DNA from: Triparma columacea
Taxonomy: Eukaryota; Sar; Bolidophyceae; Parmales; Triparmaceae
Assembly (NCBI GenBank): GCA_030267965.1
Contig: BRYA01000194.1
Span: 60,411 to 124,410 of the forward strand
Length of the DNA stretch: 64,000 bases
Direction: 5' to 3'
In this document: positions 63,641 through 64,000 of the stretch, in pieces
Layout of the letters: the number at the start of each line of letters is the position of its first letter
How positions within the stretch are numbered: position 1 is the stretch's first letter
Position numbers and translations under genes: made by a program
Notes under the pieces: generated by a model
What the model saw: the letters and a program-made list of their open reading frames with translations, nothing else
Databases searched by the model: none
Told to the model about the DNA's origin: nothing

Positions 63641-64000
63641 AGGTTATCATGCGCACTTTGAAATCCTGGGTATTTTTAGGGTTAGGGTTAGAGTTAGAGT
63701 TAGAGATAGGGTTAGAGATAGGGTTAGAGCTAGATTGATTAGAAGTTAGAGTTAGATTAGAAGTTAGAGTTAGATTAGGAGTTAGAGTTAGATTAGAAGT
63801 TAGAGTTAGATTAGGAGTTAGTTTAGATCAGATATGGTTATGGTTATGGTTATGGTTATGGTTATGGTTATGGTTATGGTAGGTTATCATGCGCACTTTG
63901 AAATCCTGGGTATTTTTAGAGTTAGAGTTAGAGTTAGAGTTAGAGATAGGGTTAGAGCTAGATTGATTAGAAGTTAGAGTTAGATTAGAAGTTAGAGTTA
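63641..64000. repeat. Subtelomere-like satellite: 240-bp unit with TTAGGG-type and TTATGG repeats
   Basis: AGGTTATCATGCGCACTTTG starts at 63641 and again at 63881, exactly 240 bp apart. Each copy continues AAATCCTGGGTATTTTTAG and then GGTTAG/AGTTAG variants, including TAGGGTTAGGGTTAGAG in the first. A TTAGAAG/TTAGGAG series follows. The first copy ends with a run of about nine GGTTAT units (about 63835-63880). The second copy runs off the window end. The G-rich strand reads 5'-3' toward the right edge, the orientation expected for a chromosome end on that side. From 63412 to 63640 the sequence is a T/G-rich 3' flank with no gene. Confidence 0.88.

Noticed and set aside
1..64000. tRNA or rRNA genes
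   Set aside because: I looked for T-loop-like strings (GTTCRANYC) and paired stems in the gene-free stretches and found none that I could support by eye.

Overview
This is a nuclear, eukaryotic window. Genes are interrupted by short introns (mostly about 75-315 bp) that begin GTGAG or GTAAG, usually carry a CTAAC-like branch site and end in C/TAG. The right edge carries degenerate TTAGGG-type repeats. The gene set combines ciliary/axonemal genes, inositol-phosphate and Ca2+ signalling genes, expanded BspA-type leucine-rich-repeat (LRR) proteins and giant START/XK-like membrane proteins. Together these suggest a stramenopile microalga with a flagellated stage, perhaps a bolidophyte/Parmales relative. 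The lineage is an inference from gene content, not shown by any marker gene.

Layout. 0-12.4 kb: a possible 3' end of an upstream gene, then a five-exon 3,870-aa IP3-receptor/ryanodine-receptor-like Ca2+ channel. 12.5-24.1 kb: compact genes for a coiled-coil protein, a VTT/DedA-type membrane protein, an alpha/beta hydrolase, a CFAP73/CCDC42-like axonemal protein, a TMEM237-like transition-zone protein, a DnaJ-CAP-Gly fusion and the spliceosomal RED/IK protein. 24.3-28.3 kb: two minus-strand LRR genes. 28.5-39.4 kb: a GT22 GPI mannosyltransferase, an inositol polyphosphate kinase with an N-terminal membrane anchor, a Q-rich protein, a 67-aa membrane protein, a CRT-like transporter and a basic-tailed unknown protein. 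40-43.2 kb: two plus-strand LRR genes that share a duplicated upstream region; the second runs into a 172-bp assembly gap. 43.3-55.4 kb: an ELMO-domain protein (3' end lost in the gap), a CSKMT-like methyltransferase, a K+-dependent Na+/Ca2+ exchanger, a myristoylation-motif inositol polyphosphate 5-phosphatase and the 26S proteasome subunit RPN2/PSMD1. 56.3-63.4 kb: a multi-START/XK-like giant reading frame split by one in-frame TAG. 63.4-64 kb: a 240-bp-period satellite of TTAGGG-like and TTATGG repeats.

Gene models were built by joining open frames at GT-AG sites. Nearly all joins keep phase exactly, so total coding lengths divide by three. Functional links that stand out: IP3R-like channel, inositol-phosphate kinase, 5-phosphatase and Na+/Ca2+ exchanger (IP3/Ca2+ handling), and CFAP73, TMEM237 and DnaJ-CAP-Gly (cilium/microtubule). 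The most notable observations are two almost identical introns inside the exchanger gene, the DnaJ-CAP-Gly fusion, the single in-frame stop in the START/XK gene, the outward-facing LRR gene pairs and the subtelomere-like end.
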